Position numbers and translations under genes: made by a program
The notes under the pieces: model-generated
What the model saw: only the letters and a program-made list of their open reading frames with translations
Database searches by the model: none
What the model was told of the DNA's origin: nothing
Shown here: in pieces, positions 1 through 8,697 of the stretch
Numbering within the stretch: position 1 is the first letter of the stretch
Layout of the letters: every line of letters starts with the position of its first letter
Assembly: GCF_021560015.1 (NCBI RefSeq)
Contig: NZ_CP073588.1
Location: forward strand, 4,138,501 to 4,202,500
DNA length: 64,000 bases
Source of the DNA: Shewanella vesiculosa
GTDB taxonomy: Bacteria; Pseudomonadota; Gammaproteobacteria; Enterobacterales; Shewanellaceae
Direction: 5' to 3'

Positions 1-1
1 T

Positions 2-301
2 CATGGCCAGAGCGTTAAGGTGGCTGCCCGTCTTCATACTGTGGGGGGCTTATCTGCTCATGCCGATCAAACCGAATTATTGAGTTGGTATCAGCATTTT
101 CATCAAGCCCCCCCGGTGATTTTGGTGCATGGTGAGTCAAAAGCGCAACAAGTATTAATTGAAGCATTGAATCAAGATGCCACTCATAAACCGAAAAATA
201 GTGCCATTGCCCAGCGCGGAGATTGCTTAGATTTAAACGCTTTGCCTGAGTTGGTATGGCTGAATAAGGCTAGTGAATCTAATGAGACACCAGAAACGTG
301 A
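2..301 (+). CDS. MBL-fold/beta-CASP RNA-processing hydrolase, C-terminal fragment
   Basis: The reading frame is open from the first bases of the window, so only the last ~99 residues are present and the true start lies upstream. The fragment carries the GGLSAHADQ signature, typical of the C-terminal RMMBL 'RNA specificity' segment of metallo-beta-lactamase-fold nucleases of the beta-CASP group; the conserved His of SAHAD is a metal-associated residue in that family. It is followed by a short strand containing ILVHGE, also usual for the family. The catalytic HxHxDH core would be upstream and cannot be checked. The last ~30 residues are polar and probably a disordered tail. It ends with TGA just before the convergent HxlR-type regulator. 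Confidence 0.8.
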   Translation, partial: HGQSVKVAARLHTVGGLSAHADQTELLSWYQHFHQAPPVILVHGESKAQQVLIEALNQDATHKPKNSAIAQRGDCLDLNALPELVWLNKASESNETPET

Positions 302-346
302 CTCGAGTTAATGTGTTATTAGGTGATCGATTGCTTAGCCTGCGGG

Positions 347-682
347 CTAAGCATCAATTTCGTGTTGCAGTTTTTCAATATCATCTAAAATACGCATAAA
401 CTTTTGCCCAAACTCGGTTACCTCATATTCTACTCTAGGTGGGATTTCAGGGTAGTTGGTTTTATTTAAGATGCCGAATTCGATGTTTTTCTTTAGGCAT
501 TGATTCAACACTTTAGTGCTCAGGCCTTCAACCGATTTGACCATTTCACCAGGGCGATTGATGTTATTAGCCAATAACTGATACACAGTTAACGACCATT
601 TGCAGCCGTAAATGGTTTCAACCATACGAGCACTTTTTTCTGGCGCCGATTTTCGGGTAAATAATTTTTCGTTTGTATTCAT
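347..682 (-). CDS. HxlR-family winged-helix transcriptional regulator
   Basis: About 111 residues, the usual length for the HxlR/MarR-like redox and aldehyde/quinone-responsive repressors. The family hallmark is visible: a conserved Cys near the N-terminus (YGCKWSL), then the recognition region around GLSTKVLNQCLKKN, then the wing ending PRVEYEVTEFG. A second Cys lies in the recognition helix. The MNTNEK start is preferred because the upstream alternative at 706 has no Shine-Dalgarno sequence. The gene is divergent from the SDR oxidoreductase at 788 and shares a ~105-bp intergenic region with it that contains an inverted repeat. By analogy with YodB/QorR-type regulators it probably represses itself and the SDR gene and responds through Cys modification; the inducer is unknown. 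Confidence 0.85.
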   Translation of the reverse strand: MNTNEKLFTRKSAPEKSARMVETIYGCKWSLTVYQLLANNINRPGEMVKSVEGLSTKVLNQCLKKNIEFGILNKTNYPEIPPRVEYEVTEFGQKFMRILDDIEKLQHEIDA

Positions 683-723
683 TAATATGTACCTAAAAGT
701 ACCCATGCAACCGATTTGTACTT

Positions 724-741
724 ACTATTCAAAAGGATAGT
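724..741. promoter_or_regulatory. Putative HxlR operator (inverted repeat)
   Basis: ACTAT (724-728) and ATAGT (737-741) form a perfect inverted repeat with an 8-bp spacer, centred between the divergent regulator and SDR genes. A second dyad, GTAC-N6-GTAC, overlaps the regulator's start region near 690-704. YodB-type sites are short TACT...AGTA dyads, which this resembles. Assignment is by position and symmetry only. Confidence 0.45.
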
Positions 742-787
742 TTACCAATAAGCTTACCACAATTACTATTACATTAGGTGCGAACAC

Positions 788-1555
788 ATGACGAATTTAA
801 CTTCAAAAACAGCGCTAATTATTGGCGGTACGAGTGGTATTGGTTTTGAAACGGCTAAGCAATTAGTCACTCAAGGTATTGATACCATTATTGTGGGTAA
901 CAAGGCTGATAAGCTTAATGCGGCAGTGGCGCAGCTATCATCATTAGGACATGTTAGCGGATTTCAAGCTAATTTATACGACGCAGAAGACTTAGCGCGT
1001 TTGCTCAAGATGATCGACGCAACTGATCATCATATTGCACACTTAGTGAATGCCGCTGGATACTTTAATCCTAAGCCATTTTTAGAGCATCAAGTGAGTG
1101 ATTACGATATTTATATGGAACTTAACAAAGCGATTTTTGTTATTTCCCAAGCCGCTGCTAAAAACATGGTTAAACATGGCGGTGGCAGCATAGTGAATAT
1201 TGGGTCTATGTGGGCTAAACAAGCCATCAAAGCCACACCATCAAGTGCCTATTCTATGGCTAAAGCAGGTTTACATGCGTTAACTCAACACATGGCAATG
1301 GAACTGGCAGACAGTCATATTCGAGTTAATGCAGTATCGCCAGCGGTTGTAAGCACGCCAATTTATGAAGCATTTATTGAACCGCAAGATATGACCGGTG
1401 TGCTTGAAAGCTTTAATGCATTTCATCCTATCGGCAGAGTGGGCAGTCCGACCGATGTTGCTAATAGCATAGTGTTTTTGTTATCAGAGCAAGCATCTTG
1501 GGTGACCGGAGCCGTGTGGGATATTGATGGCGGCGTAATGGCTGGCCGTAACTAG
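788..1555 (+). CDS. SDR-family NAD(P)-dependent oxidoreductase
   Basis: A 255-residue classical short-chain dehydrogenase/reductase. The Rossmann glycine motif GGTSGIG is at residues 13-19, the structural NAAG at 88-91, and the catalytic set is Ser140, Tyr155 and Lys159 (YSMAK). A C-terminal DIDGG motif is typical of the family. An AGGTG Shine-Dalgarno sequence lies ~8 bp before ATG. It is divergent from an HxlR regulator, a common arrangement for oxidoreductases that act on reactive carbonyls or quinones. Substrate and cofactor preference cannot be read from the sequence; the residues after the second strand (VGNKADK) lack the usual Asp that would point clearly to NAD. Confidence 0.9.
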   Translation: MTNLTSKTALIIGGTSGIGFETAKQLVTQGIDTIIVGNKADKLNAAVAQLSSLGHVSGFQANLYDAEDLARLLKMIDATDHHIAHLVNAAGYFNPKPFLEHQVSDYDIYMELNKAIFVISQAAAKNMVKHGGGSIVNIGSMWAKQAIKATPSSAYSMAKAGLHALTQHMAMELADSHIRVNAVSPAVVSTPIYEAFIEPQDMTGVLESFNAFHPIGRVGSPTDVANSIVFLLSEQASWVTGAVWDIDGGVMAGRN

Positions 1556-1850
1556 TTATACTTCAAAAGGCCAATGCAGTCGCCATGGTCGTTACTGTTT
1601 GGCTATCGTCCTAATATCTAACCCAGTGTTGAGTATCCGACGATTAAGTTGTCGCGATGCGCTAATGCGCAGGTTGGGGTATTAATGTTCGATGTTAGTT
1701 GGCAAGGAGCGATCTGGTTCGCCCTTTGTTAGCAGAGGTCATCTTTTGAGGCTGATTAGATTAAATCACATTTAATAAGCGTTAATATTTCATTCTATAA
1801 ATCACTCTGACACGTTAAGCTATGCACAAATAAGTGATGTGAGCAGCGTG

Positions 1851-2375
1851 ATGAAGTTAGTTAACATAGATAAAAGCCGATACCGTTCAGTTAACAATCA
1901 AGTGCAAATAGGCTTAGTGGCAACACTGGCTATTTTATCTTTGGTGTTTGGCCAACTGATGATTTATTTCTTTGGCGTTAAACAGCTCGCGGGTGTTGAG
2001 TCGACGGGCAATTTCCATCTGAACTTTACCGGTTTTATTTTAGCGATAATGGCGTGTAGTTTATTAGTTCGCAATTTACGTCATAAGCCAAGGTTTTATG
2101 AAGTGTATTACGTGTGGCAGTTAAAGCAGCTACAAAACAAAATTTTCCGTAAACTAAAATCAGTACAACAAGCCGCCAAAGATAATAATCGCGATGCGTT
2201 AGTGATACTGAGTTTCTATTATCAAAGTTTATCGTTAGTTTATAACTTAGATAACAACACCTTAACTATATCAAACGTCAATAATGAATTGGATAAACTC
2301 CAACAGTGTATTGATGCTGCTGGATATTCAATTGATGTAGAAGAGTTTACTCCCGGGATGTTGCAAGCTTTTTAG
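1851..2375 (+). CDS. DUF3087-like inner-membrane protein
   Basis: About 174 residues beginning MKLVNIDKSRYR. Two hydrophobic segments are clear, roughly residues 18-40 (ATLAILSLVFGQLMIYFFG) and 56-72 (FILAIMACSLLV), followed by a basic, helical cytoplasmic C-terminal half. The N-terminal pattern and two-TM topology resemble the DUF3087 family of Shewanella and Vibrio; I recognise the family but know no function for it. An in-frame GTG at 1839 is an alternative start, but ATG 1851 gives the family-like N-terminus. It stands alone between the SDR gene and the luciferase-like gene. Confidence 0.7.
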   Translation: MKLVNIDKSRYRSVNNQVQIGLVATLAILSLVFGQLMIYFFGVKQLAGVESTGNFHLNFTGFILAIMACSLLVRNLRHKPRFYEVYYVWQLKQLQNKIFRKLKSVQQAAKDNNRDALVILSFYYQSLSLVYNLDNNTLTISNVNNELDKLQQCIDAAGYSIDVEEFTPGMLQAF

Positions 2376-2406
2376 TACCCTCTATTTTTACCTACAATAA
2401 GGAGCC

Positions 2407-3420
2407 ATGATGTCAATATTGGCAGATATTCCTTTTTCATTACTCGAACTTGCGCCGATGCGCGAAGATTCCACCATATCAGACACTTTACAAGGCAGTT
2501 TGCGTTATGCCCAACACGCCGAAAGCCTTGGTGTTAATCGTTTTTGGTTAGCAGAGCACCACAATATGCCGGGCATTATTTGTTCGGCTACTTCGATTTT
2601 AATAGGTTATATTGCCGGTGGTACCAAGCACATTCGTGTTGGTGCTGGTGGTATTATGTTGCCTAATCATCCTCCCCTAGTGGTAGCAGAGCAGTTTGGC
2701 ACTTTGGCTAGCTTGTATCCGGGACGAATTGATTTAGGCCTGGGCCGCGCACCAGGCAGTGATCCGGTGACCAGTTTAGCGCTTAATCGTGATAATCAAA
2801 GGGCAGAGCATTTTCCTGATGAAGTAAGCGAGTTGCAGTCGTTACTCGGCCCAAGTCAACAGCGTGAAAACCGTCACGATAAAGCAGTACGGGCGATCCC
2901 TGGAGAGGATACCAATGTGCCGATTTGGTTATTAGGCTCTAGCTTATTCAGTGCTAAATTAGCCGCTCAGCGTGGTTTACCTTATGTGTTTGCAGGTCAC
3001 TTTGCGCCACGTTTTCTGTCTGATGCCATAGCGCTTTATCGACGAGAATTTACCCCTTCTGCCGTGTTGGATAAACCTTATGTGATGGTGGGTTTGCCTT
3101 TAGTAGCCGCGCCTACCGATGCCGAGGCTCAGCATCTTAGTACGACCTCTAAACAACGTATTTTAGCGTTAATTCGTGGTCAAGAGATGTGGCTTAAGCC
3201 GCCGATCGACAGCATGGATGGTTTATGGAGCGAACAAGAAAAAAACTATGTTGATAGCTTTTTAAGTTTGTCTATTTGCGGTGGACCCGCAACCATTAAA
3301 CATCGTCTAGAAGTGTTTGTTGAACAGCTTGGTGTTGATGAGTTGATGTTTACTAATGATTTGTATGACAGCGAGCATCGTTTACGTGCCCTGGATATTT
3401 TAATGAGCGTGAAACAATAA
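2407..3420 (+). CDS. Luciferase-like (LLM class) flavin-dependent oxidoreductase
   Basis: 337 residues with the bacterial-luciferase TIM-barrel pattern: FSLLELAPM at the first strand, RFWLAEHHNMPG (~43-54), the IRVGAGGIMLPNHPPLVVAEQFGTL-type segment (~78-102) and GRIDLGLGRAPG (~106-117). These are the conserved segments of the 'LLM class, MsnO8/YhbW-like' oxidoreductases, which use FMNH2 or F420-like flavins; here FMN is likely. A strong AAGGAG precedes the ATG by 6-7 bp. There is no luxB partner and no flavin reductase nearby, so bioluminescence is not implied. A strong terminator follows. Confidence 0.88.
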   Translation: MMSILADIPFSLLELAPMREDSTISDTLQGSLRYAQHAESLGVNRFWLAEHHNMPGIICSATSILIGYIAGGTKHIRVGAGGIMLPNHPPLVVAEQFGTLASLYPGRIDLGLGRAPGSDPVTSLALNRDNQRAEHFPDEVSELQSLLGPSQQRENRHDKAVRAIPGEDTNVPIWLLGSSLFSAKLAAQRGLPYVFAGHFAPRFLSDAIALYRREFTPSAVLDKPYVMVGLPLVAAPTDAEAQHLSTTSKQRILALIRGQEMWLKPPIDSMDGLWSEQEKNYVDSFLSLSICGGPATIKHRLEVFVEQLGVDELMFTNDLYDSEHRLRALDILMSVKQ

Positions 3421-3453
3421 AATAGTTTGAATCACATCCCGTAAAGATGGATT

Positions 3454-3484
3454 AAAGCGCTCACAGTTTGTGAGCGCTTTTTTT
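3454..3484 (+). terminator. Rho-independent terminator of the LLM oxidoreductase
   Basis: Perfect 12-bp stem AAAGCGCTCACA / TGTGAGCGCTTT around a GTT loop, followed by a T-run. Confidence 0.92.
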
Positions 3485-3607
3485 ATGTCATAACAAATCA
3501 GTGTTCATTAATAAAGTGGGCGCGAATGATTTCTAATATGGCTATTTGGGTTGCCTTGCCATGTTGATTGAATTGATTCATATTAAGTTAATCAATGACT
3601 ACACGGA

Positions 3608-4795
3608 ATGTTGCCAATGTTGAGCGTTAAACGTTTATGCCACCCGAAGCTTGCCTTATTATTCTGTACTGTTTTACTTAGCGCTTGCTCTGTCCATTCA
3701 AAAAATAGCCAACACGCTTCTGATTTACCACAGTTTAATCAAGCACTGATCCATTCCACTTCTACTGAAAATGTCCCTGAGATTGCTAGTCTGACGTATC
3801 TGTCTGAAGCACAGCGACAAGAATTAGCTGCATTTATTGCCAAAGATAATATTAAAGCACTGCCCAATCGCTTAAAAGTGTCTGAGTTCATTAAGCATAA
3901 AATGACTAATTTTAATTATGAAGGCAAAAATTATACCAGTACTGAGTCATGGAAGAATCAATCTGGTAATTGTATGGCATTGGCATTATTGACCTATTCA
4001 GTTGCAAAAGAATTGAATGTATATCCGGTGTTTCAAGTGGTTCATGCTGCGCCAATATTGACCAATATTACTTCAGATATTCTTGTCACCTCAGACCATG
4101 TGCGCACGTTTTTGTATGACGAGAAACCAAGTGGGCATTTTTTTAGTGGCGGCACTGCAACTGTGATTGATTATTTTCCGGATCGTTTTGATCGCACTGG
4201 TGCCATCGTCTCAGAATCTGAATTTTTAGCGATGTTTTATCGTAATTTAGCGGCCGATGCCATGCTAGCAAAACAGTATGAATTTGCTTTTATATTACTT
4301 GAGCGAGGGTTAATGCTAGCGCCAGATTATGATGCTTTGATCAATATGATGGCCATTACTCATCGGCGCTTAGGCGACGAACAGACAGCTGAAAAACTCT
4401 ACCTGCATGCCCTTGATATTAAGCCGAATTCCTTGGCAGTATTAAGTAATTATCGCCTATTACTGGAATTACAAAACAGAATTGTAGCAGCAAAAAAGAT
4501 CGACCAATACTTGTTGTCGCTTGAGTCGAGTAACCCATATAGCTACTACAGTTTGGGTATTGAGGCATTGGAGTTCAAAGATTATCAAACCACAGTCACT
4601 TTCCTAGAAAAGTTTATCGATAACGCGCCTTATTTCCATCCGGCTTATTTTGCGCTGGCCAGAGCTCAATTGGGCCTAGGCAATACAGAAAAGGCTCAGA
4701 AAATATTAAAAAAAGCGATAGAACTGACTGATATGCCAGACAGTAAAAAGCATTATTTAGCAAAATTAGATATGTTAAACAATGTATCTGATTAG
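3608..4795 (+). CDS. Lipoprotein with transglutaminase-like domain and TPR repeats
   Basis: 395 residues. A signal sequence ends in a lipobox LLSAC with Cys27, so it is probably lipid-anchored. Residues ~85-195 look like a papain/transglutaminase fold: NCMALAL supplies a candidate nucleophile Cys122, DHVRTFLY a His164 and VIDYF an Asp188, in the order Cys-His-Asp. Residues ~205-390 are helical tetratricopeptide-like repeats (e.g. AEKLYLHALDIKPNS, AQKILKKAIELTD). ATG 3617 is an alternative start with a slightly better-spaced GGA. The combination suggests an envelope peptidase-like or scaffolding protein; the substrate is unknown. A bidirectional terminator separates it from the convergent ohr gene. 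Confidence 0.75.
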   Translation: MLPMLSVKRLCHPKLALLFCTVLLSACSVHSKNSQHASDLPQFNQALIHSTSTENVPEIASLTYLSEAQRQELAAFIAKDNIKALPNRLKVSEFIKHKMTNFNYEGKNYTSTESWKNQSGNCMALALLTYSVAKELNVYPVFQVVHAAPILTNITSDILVTSDHVRTFLYDEKPSGHFFSGGTATVIDYFPDRFDRTGAIVSESEFLAMFYRNLAADAMLAKQYEFAFILLERGLMLAPDYDALINMMAITHRRLGDEQTAEKLYLHALDIKPNSLAVLSNYRLLLELQNRIVAAKKIDQYLLSLESSNPYSYYSLGIEALEFKDYQTTVTFLEKFIDNAPYFHPAYFALARAQLGLGNTEKAQKILKKAIELTDMPDSKKHYLAKLDMLNNVSD

Positions 4796-4852
4796 CTTTT
4801 GACGCTTCATACCACAGTTGCTTACAAGCATGACATCCTTTGGCATCAACAT

Positions 4853-4882
4853 AAAAAACCAAGACAGATGTCTTGGTTTTTT
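4853..4882. terminator. Bidirectional terminator between convergent genes
   Basis: A 14-bp stem AAAAAACCAAGACA / TGTCTTGGTTTTTT with a 2-nt loop, T-rich on both strands, between the TPR lipoprotein and ohr. Confidence 0.9.
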
Positions 4883-4916
4883 GGTGTTTAAATCAGTGAA
4901 ACTAATTTATAACAGC

Positions 4917-5339
4917 TTAAATAGCTTGGCCATTTACGGTTAATTTCACATCAATATTGCCACGTACCGCGTTTGAGTATGGGCAAACTTGGTGCGCTGT
5001 TTTAACTAACTGTTCAGCTTCTGCTTGGCCTAAATCAAGTTCAACGGCTAGTGCCACTGTCAATGCAAAGCCACCATTATCATTGGCGCCAATACCGACC
5101 GTCGCTGTGGTTGGAGCCGCCTTGATAGCCACTTTAGTTTGGCCAGCGACATGCAAAATTGCGTTAGAAAAACACGCTGCATAACCTGAAGCAAATAACT
5201 GTTCTGGGTTAGTAAACTCACCACTACCACCCATTTCTTTTGGGTAGCTTAATTGTAAATCGACTTTTTTGTCGTCGGTAGAAACTTGGCCATTACGACC
5301 TGCAAGAGCTGTAGCTGAAGTTGTGTATAACGCTTTCAT
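4917..5339 (-). CDS. Ohr-type organic hydroperoxide resistance protein (OsmC superfamily)
   Basis: 140 residues from MKALYTT, the normal Ohr length. The two redox cysteines are visible: Cys56 in GYAACFSNA and Cys119 in QVCPYSNAVRG. The catalytic Arg is expected near the GRNGQ segment (residues 14-18). Ohr uses these residues to reduce organic hydroperoxides with lipoylated electron donors in the cytoplasm. The start is chosen because GAGG lies 7-8 bp upstream; an in-frame ATG at 5351 has no comparable signal. No ohrR lies beside it. The upstream region holds short dyads (CAAT-CTA-ATTG at 5458-5468; ATCAA-N5-TTGAT at 5375-5389) that could be regulatory. Confidence 0.92.
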   Translation of the reverse strand: MKALYTTSATALAGRNGQVSTDDKKVDLQLSYPKEMGGSGEFTNPEQLFASGYAACFSNAILHVAGQTKVAIKAAPTTATVGIGANDNGGFALTVALAVELDLGQAEAEQLVKTAHQVCPYSNAVRGNIDVKLTVNGQAI

Positions 5340-5712
5340 AATAGACCTCATAAAGTAGTTAAAGATATTGTTGTATCAATTCTGTTGATTGCCCTGGCTG
5401 ATATCTAAATTGTGTAGATAGCTCATCATTAACTGATTAATGATATTGAGTTGCGCGCAATCTAATTGTGTTCACTATAGGCCTAGTTTTTTACTTTTGC
5501 AACTACATTGTGTGCAATTTAATTTTCTATTATGTCTGCCTATCATGATTTGATTGGCGTAAAGAGTATTTTCATTGCGGTATCAATTTGATTAGCTTGT
5601 CATTCTTCTGTCACCTTTATGTCATCATTTGCTTTCACAATAGCATCTCATTAGACCTCTTAGGCAATGCTAAGCATCGCCATATAACAGCTAACGATAA
5701 AAAGGATAGGCT
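5340..5712. other. Divergent intergenic region ohr / phoD
   Basis: 373 bp without a gene. It contains the ohr upstream dyads described in the ohr entry and the Pho box listed separately. Nothing else was recognised. Confidence 0.6.
5597..5625 (+). promoter_or_regulatory. Pho box (PhoB-P binding site), three half-sites
   Basis: TTGTCAT (5597-5603), CTGTCAC (5608-5614) and ATGTCAT (5619-5625) repeat at exactly 11-bp spacing, each separated by 4 bp. This matches the direct-repeat architecture of PhoB boxes (consensus CTGTCAT-N4-CTGTCAT). It sits ~90 bp upstream of the phoD start codon, so PhoB-activated expression under phosphate limitation is a strong inference. Confidence 0.85.
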
Positions 5713-7473
5713 ATGAAACGGTTTGTAAATCGTCGAGATTTTCTGGCAATGTCAGCCAAAGGCGTAGGCGCGGTAGTCGTGTCGTATGGATTAATGGGCT
5801 GCGGTAGTGATGATGACGATGCAGTATCGGCTAAGTTTTTACAAGGTGTTGCCAGTGGCGATCCCGCCACTGATGCGGTGATTTTATGGACCCGTGTTAC
5901 GCCTGATGTTGACGCCGAGGTTACCGTTTCATGGGAGGTTGCCACCGACAGTAAGTTTACTCAGTTAGTCACTAACGGCCAAATGACAACGACTAAAGAC
6001 CGTGATTATACCGTTAAAGTTGACGCGGTCGGACTTGAAGCTGGACAGCAGTATTTTTATCGTTTTAAAGCTGGCGATACAGTGTCAGAAATTGGCCAAA
6101 CGCGCACCTTACCAGAGGGCAGTGTTGCATCGGTAAAGCTAGCGGTAATGTCATGTGCTAACTTCCCCGCGGGTTACTTTAATGTATACGAAATGGCGGC
6201 GCAGCAAGATGATTTAGACGCTGTGGTGCATTTAGGTGATTATTTATATGAATACGCTCGTGGTGAATATGCCAGTGAGCATGCCGTTGAGCTAGGTCGT
6301 GAAGTTCTGCCGGCCGGTGAGTTATTTCTACTAGAAGATTATCGCACCCGTTACAGCCAATATCGTAGTGACGCCAGTTTACAAAAACTGCATGCTAAAG
6401 TGCCATTTATCACAGTGTGGGACGACCATGAAGTCGCTAACGATACTTGGAAAGACGGCGCCGAAAATCATAACGATGGCGAAGGTGATTTTGATCTGCG
6501 CAAACAAGCCGCACTGCAAGCGTACTTTGAATGGCTGCCTATTCGACCATGGAGTGAAGGTAACCATGAGGAAATTTACAGAAGTTTCAATTTCGGTAAT
6601 TTGGTTGATTTGCACATGCTCGATACTCGGGTATTGGCTCGTGATAAGCAATTAGAATATAGCCAATACATTGATGCCACGACAGGGGCATTTAACAGTG
6701 CCACATTTTTAACTGATGTGACGGATACTAACCGTACTTTGCTAGGCCAAACACAGCTTTTGTGGTTACAGCAAACCTTATTGCAGTCTACTGCTAAGTG
6801 GCAAGTACTTGGTCAGCAAGTGTTAATGGCTAAGATGTTAATGCCAGCCGCTATTGCAACCCAACAAATGAGTATTCCGCAGTTTGCTGAGTTAGCTGGA
6901 ATCGCGCAATTAGCCGGTCGCGCTCAAGCAAGTGACCCAACATTAACTGCAGAAGAATTAGCGTATTTGCAAGCGAACCAAGCTAGGTTAACTCCAGAGG
7001 TTATGACCCTACTTCAATTACCTGCTATTCCATATAATTTAGATGCTTGGGATGGTTATGCTTACGAGCGAGAAGTGATTTTAGCAACCGCGAAATCGTT
7101 AAATCACAACTTGGTGGTTATTGCTGGTGATACCCACAATGCATGGGCGAGTGAATTAACTGACAGTGGCGGGGATGTCGTAGGAATAGAATTTGCCACC
7201 AGTTCGGTATCTTCTCCTGGGCTTGAGTATTATTTGGGATTGTCAGATGCTGAAATGCCATCAACAGAAGCCGCCATTGTGAGTTTGATTGCCGATCTTA
7301 AATATGCCAATTTAAAAGACCGCGGTTATTTATTGCTGAGCTTTACGCAAGATGAAGTGCGCAGTGATTGGCAGTATGTAGATACTATTTTAGATAAAAC
7401 CTTTGCTCGTTTAGACGCGCGTGGCTTCAGCGCCACCAGCACAGCAGGTAATCCTAAAGTGACTGCGGTGTAA
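5713..7473 (+). CDS. phoD: PhoD-family alkaline phosphatase/phosphodiesterase, Tat lipoprotein
   Basis: 586 residues. The N-terminus carries a twin-arginine signal (NRRDFLAMS) followed by a lipobox LMGC with Cys30, so it is a candidate Tat-exported lipoprotein. Residues ~40-140 are the PhoD N-terminal fibronectin-like domain (FLQGVASGDPATDAVILWTRV). The calcineurin-like core follows: VMSCANFPAGYFNVY, VHLGDYLYEY, VWDDHEVANDTW and VIAGDTHNAW supply the metal-binding Asp, Asn and His residues of the PhoD family, which uses Fe/Ca. AAGGAT lies before the ATG and a canonical Pho box lies upstream. The role is scavenging phosphate from phosphomonoesters or diesters outside the cytoplasm. It is monocistronic. 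Confidence 0.92.
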   Translation: MKRFVNRRDFLAMSAKGVGAVVVSYGLMGCGSDDDDAVSAKFLQGVASGDPATDAVILWTRVTPDVDAEVTVSWEVATDSKFTQLVTNGQMTTTKDRDYTVKVDAVGLEAGQQYFYRFKAGDTVSEIGQTRTLPEGSVASVKLAVMSCANFPAGYFNVYEMAAQQDDLDAVVHLGDYLYEYARGEYASEHAVELGREVLPAGELFLLEDYRTRYSQYRSDASLQKLHAKVPFITVWDDHEVANDTWKDGAENHNDGEGDFDLRKQAALQAYFEWLPIRPWSEGNHEEIYRSFNFGNLVDLHMLDTRVLARDKQLEYSQYIDATTGAFNSATFLTDVTDTNRTLLGQTQLLWLQQTLLQSTAKWQVLGQQVLMAKMLMPAAIATQQMSIPQFAELAGIAQLAGRAQASDPTLTAEELAYLQANQARLTPEVMTLLQLPAIPYNLDAWDGYAYEREVILATAKSLNHNLVVIAGDTHNAWASELTDSGGDVVGIEFATSSVSSPGLEYYLGLSDAEMPSTEAAIVSLIADLKYANLKDRGYLLLSFTQDEVRSDWQYVDTILDKTFARLDARGFSATSTAGNPKVTAV

Positions 7474-7559
7474 TAATGCTTGGATAATGGCCGTAATTCA
7501 GGTTGTGGCCATTTACGCCTATTTACTCACAGATAAGCGCTCATTTATATAAGAGATAA

Positions 7560-7587
7560 CATTCAGCCACCTTTAGGTGGCTGAATG
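7560..7587. terminator. Hairpin between convergent phoD and rRNA methyltransferase genes
   Basis: Perfect 12-bp stem CATTCAGCCACC / GGTGGCTGAATG with TTTA loop. The flanking T/A tracts are weak, so it may terminate partially or mainly protect 3' ends. Confidence 0.7.
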
Positions 7588-7614
7588 TATTATCCATAAA
7601 GCAGATAACGAAAA

Positions 7615-8622
7615 TTAATTTATCGTCAAGGCGACGATTTTTAATGGATGATTGTCATCAAAGGCGGGGAAGTCAGGGTGACAGTGAAGCCACTGGCTGC
7701 TAGTGACTGTGCGGCCTTGTTTTTCAACACAACGCACTAAGCTGTCGTACCATGCTTGGCGATCCACTTTAGCGACATTATTACAGCAAACTATAGTGCC
7801 ACCGGCTTTAGTTGTCAGCACTGCTGGCTTAAATAGGCCTTGGTAATCATTGACCAGATCGACTATACCAAAAGCACTCTTGGCAAAACGCGGGGGATCT
7901 AAAAACACTAAATCAAATTGAGTCGCGCGCAGTTTTGGGTATTTTGGCAGTTTTTGATTACGACGTCCGCCGATAGGTAAACCGGCTAATTGACGCAGTG
8001 CCGGAAACGCATCACTTTGGACAAACTCACACACATCAGTGACATTATTTAACTCGGCATTTTTTTGCCCAGCAGCCAATGCAAACGATGAGAAGTCGAC
8101 ATTCATGACGCGTCGCGCGCCGCCCATTGCCGCAGCAATACCAATGCCACACGTATATGAAAACAGATTTAATACGGTTTTATCTTGGCTATTGTTGCGA
8201 ATAAATTCGCGGCCAATGCGCATGTCTAAAAACAGTAGTGGGTCTTGACCTTCATGACGTAATTTAGAGGTAAATGCTATACCATTTTCATGGATAACTT
8301 GGGTTGATTGTGAGTAATCTTGGGCTTCATTTTCGCTATGGTTAGCAATGCGAGAATGGCTGCCTGAGCGATCGTTATATACGATATGGAAATCAGCATG
8401 GGCGCTAAGGATGCTTGATATGTCTTCAAGTTGTTGCGCCGTTAGCGTTTGGTGAAAGGTTTGGATTAACCATGCATCGCCGTAGCGGTCGATGTTTAAG
8501 CCATTTTCACCTTCAACAGTGCCATGAAAAACGCGATAACAATCGGTCTTATCGTGGGACGCTTGCTCAAAAAAAGCACTTCGTTTGGCTAGCGCATCGG
8601 CTAAAACAGCTTGAATAGACAT
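7615..8622 (-). CDS. Class I SAM-dependent RlmI-like rRNA methyltransferase
   Basis: 335 residues. The order resembles the catalytic part of RlmI/RlmL-C type m5C/m2G rRNA methyltransferases: an RFHGTVEGENGLNIDRYG-like N-terminal module, the SAM motif VLNLFSYTCGIGIAAAMGGA, the acidic loop VMNVDFS and the catalytic-type FDLVFLDPPRF. It is shorter than E. coli RlmI (~396 aa) and lacks an obvious N-terminal PUA domain. The target nucleotide is therefore uncertain; a 23S rRNA base is the best guess. It is monocistronic and convergent with phoD. Confidence 0.82.
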   Translation of the reverse strand: MSIQAVLADALAKRSAFFEQASHDKTDCYRVFHGTVEGENGLNIDRYGDAWLIQTFHQTLTAQQLEDISSILSAHADFHIVYNDRSGSHSRIANHSENEAQDYSQSTQVIHENGIAFTSKLRHEGQDPLLFLDMRIGREFIRNNSQDKTVLNLFSYTCGIGIAAAMGGARRVMNVDFSSFALAAGQKNAELNNVTDVCEFVQSDAFPALRQLAGLPIGGRRNQKLPKYPKLRATQFDLVFLDPPRFAKSAFGIVDLVNDYQGLFKPAVLTTKAGGTIVCCNNVAKVDRQAWYDSLVRCVEKQGRTVTSSQWLHCHPDFPAFDDNHPLKIVALTIN

Positions 8623-8697
8623 GGGGGCTCGTTAAATGGTGTGGCAATTGGCGCGGATTATAGCAAACATTCCCATTTAGTGAACTTACGGCAGAGA

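Noticed and set aside
2407..3420. Bioluminescence gene
   Set aside because: Luciferase-fold oxidoreductase, but no luxA/luxB pair or lux operon genes are nearby.
4957..5184. Plus-strand open frame inside ohr
   Set aside because: Antisense shadow of a well-supported gene; composition reflects the opposite strand's codons.
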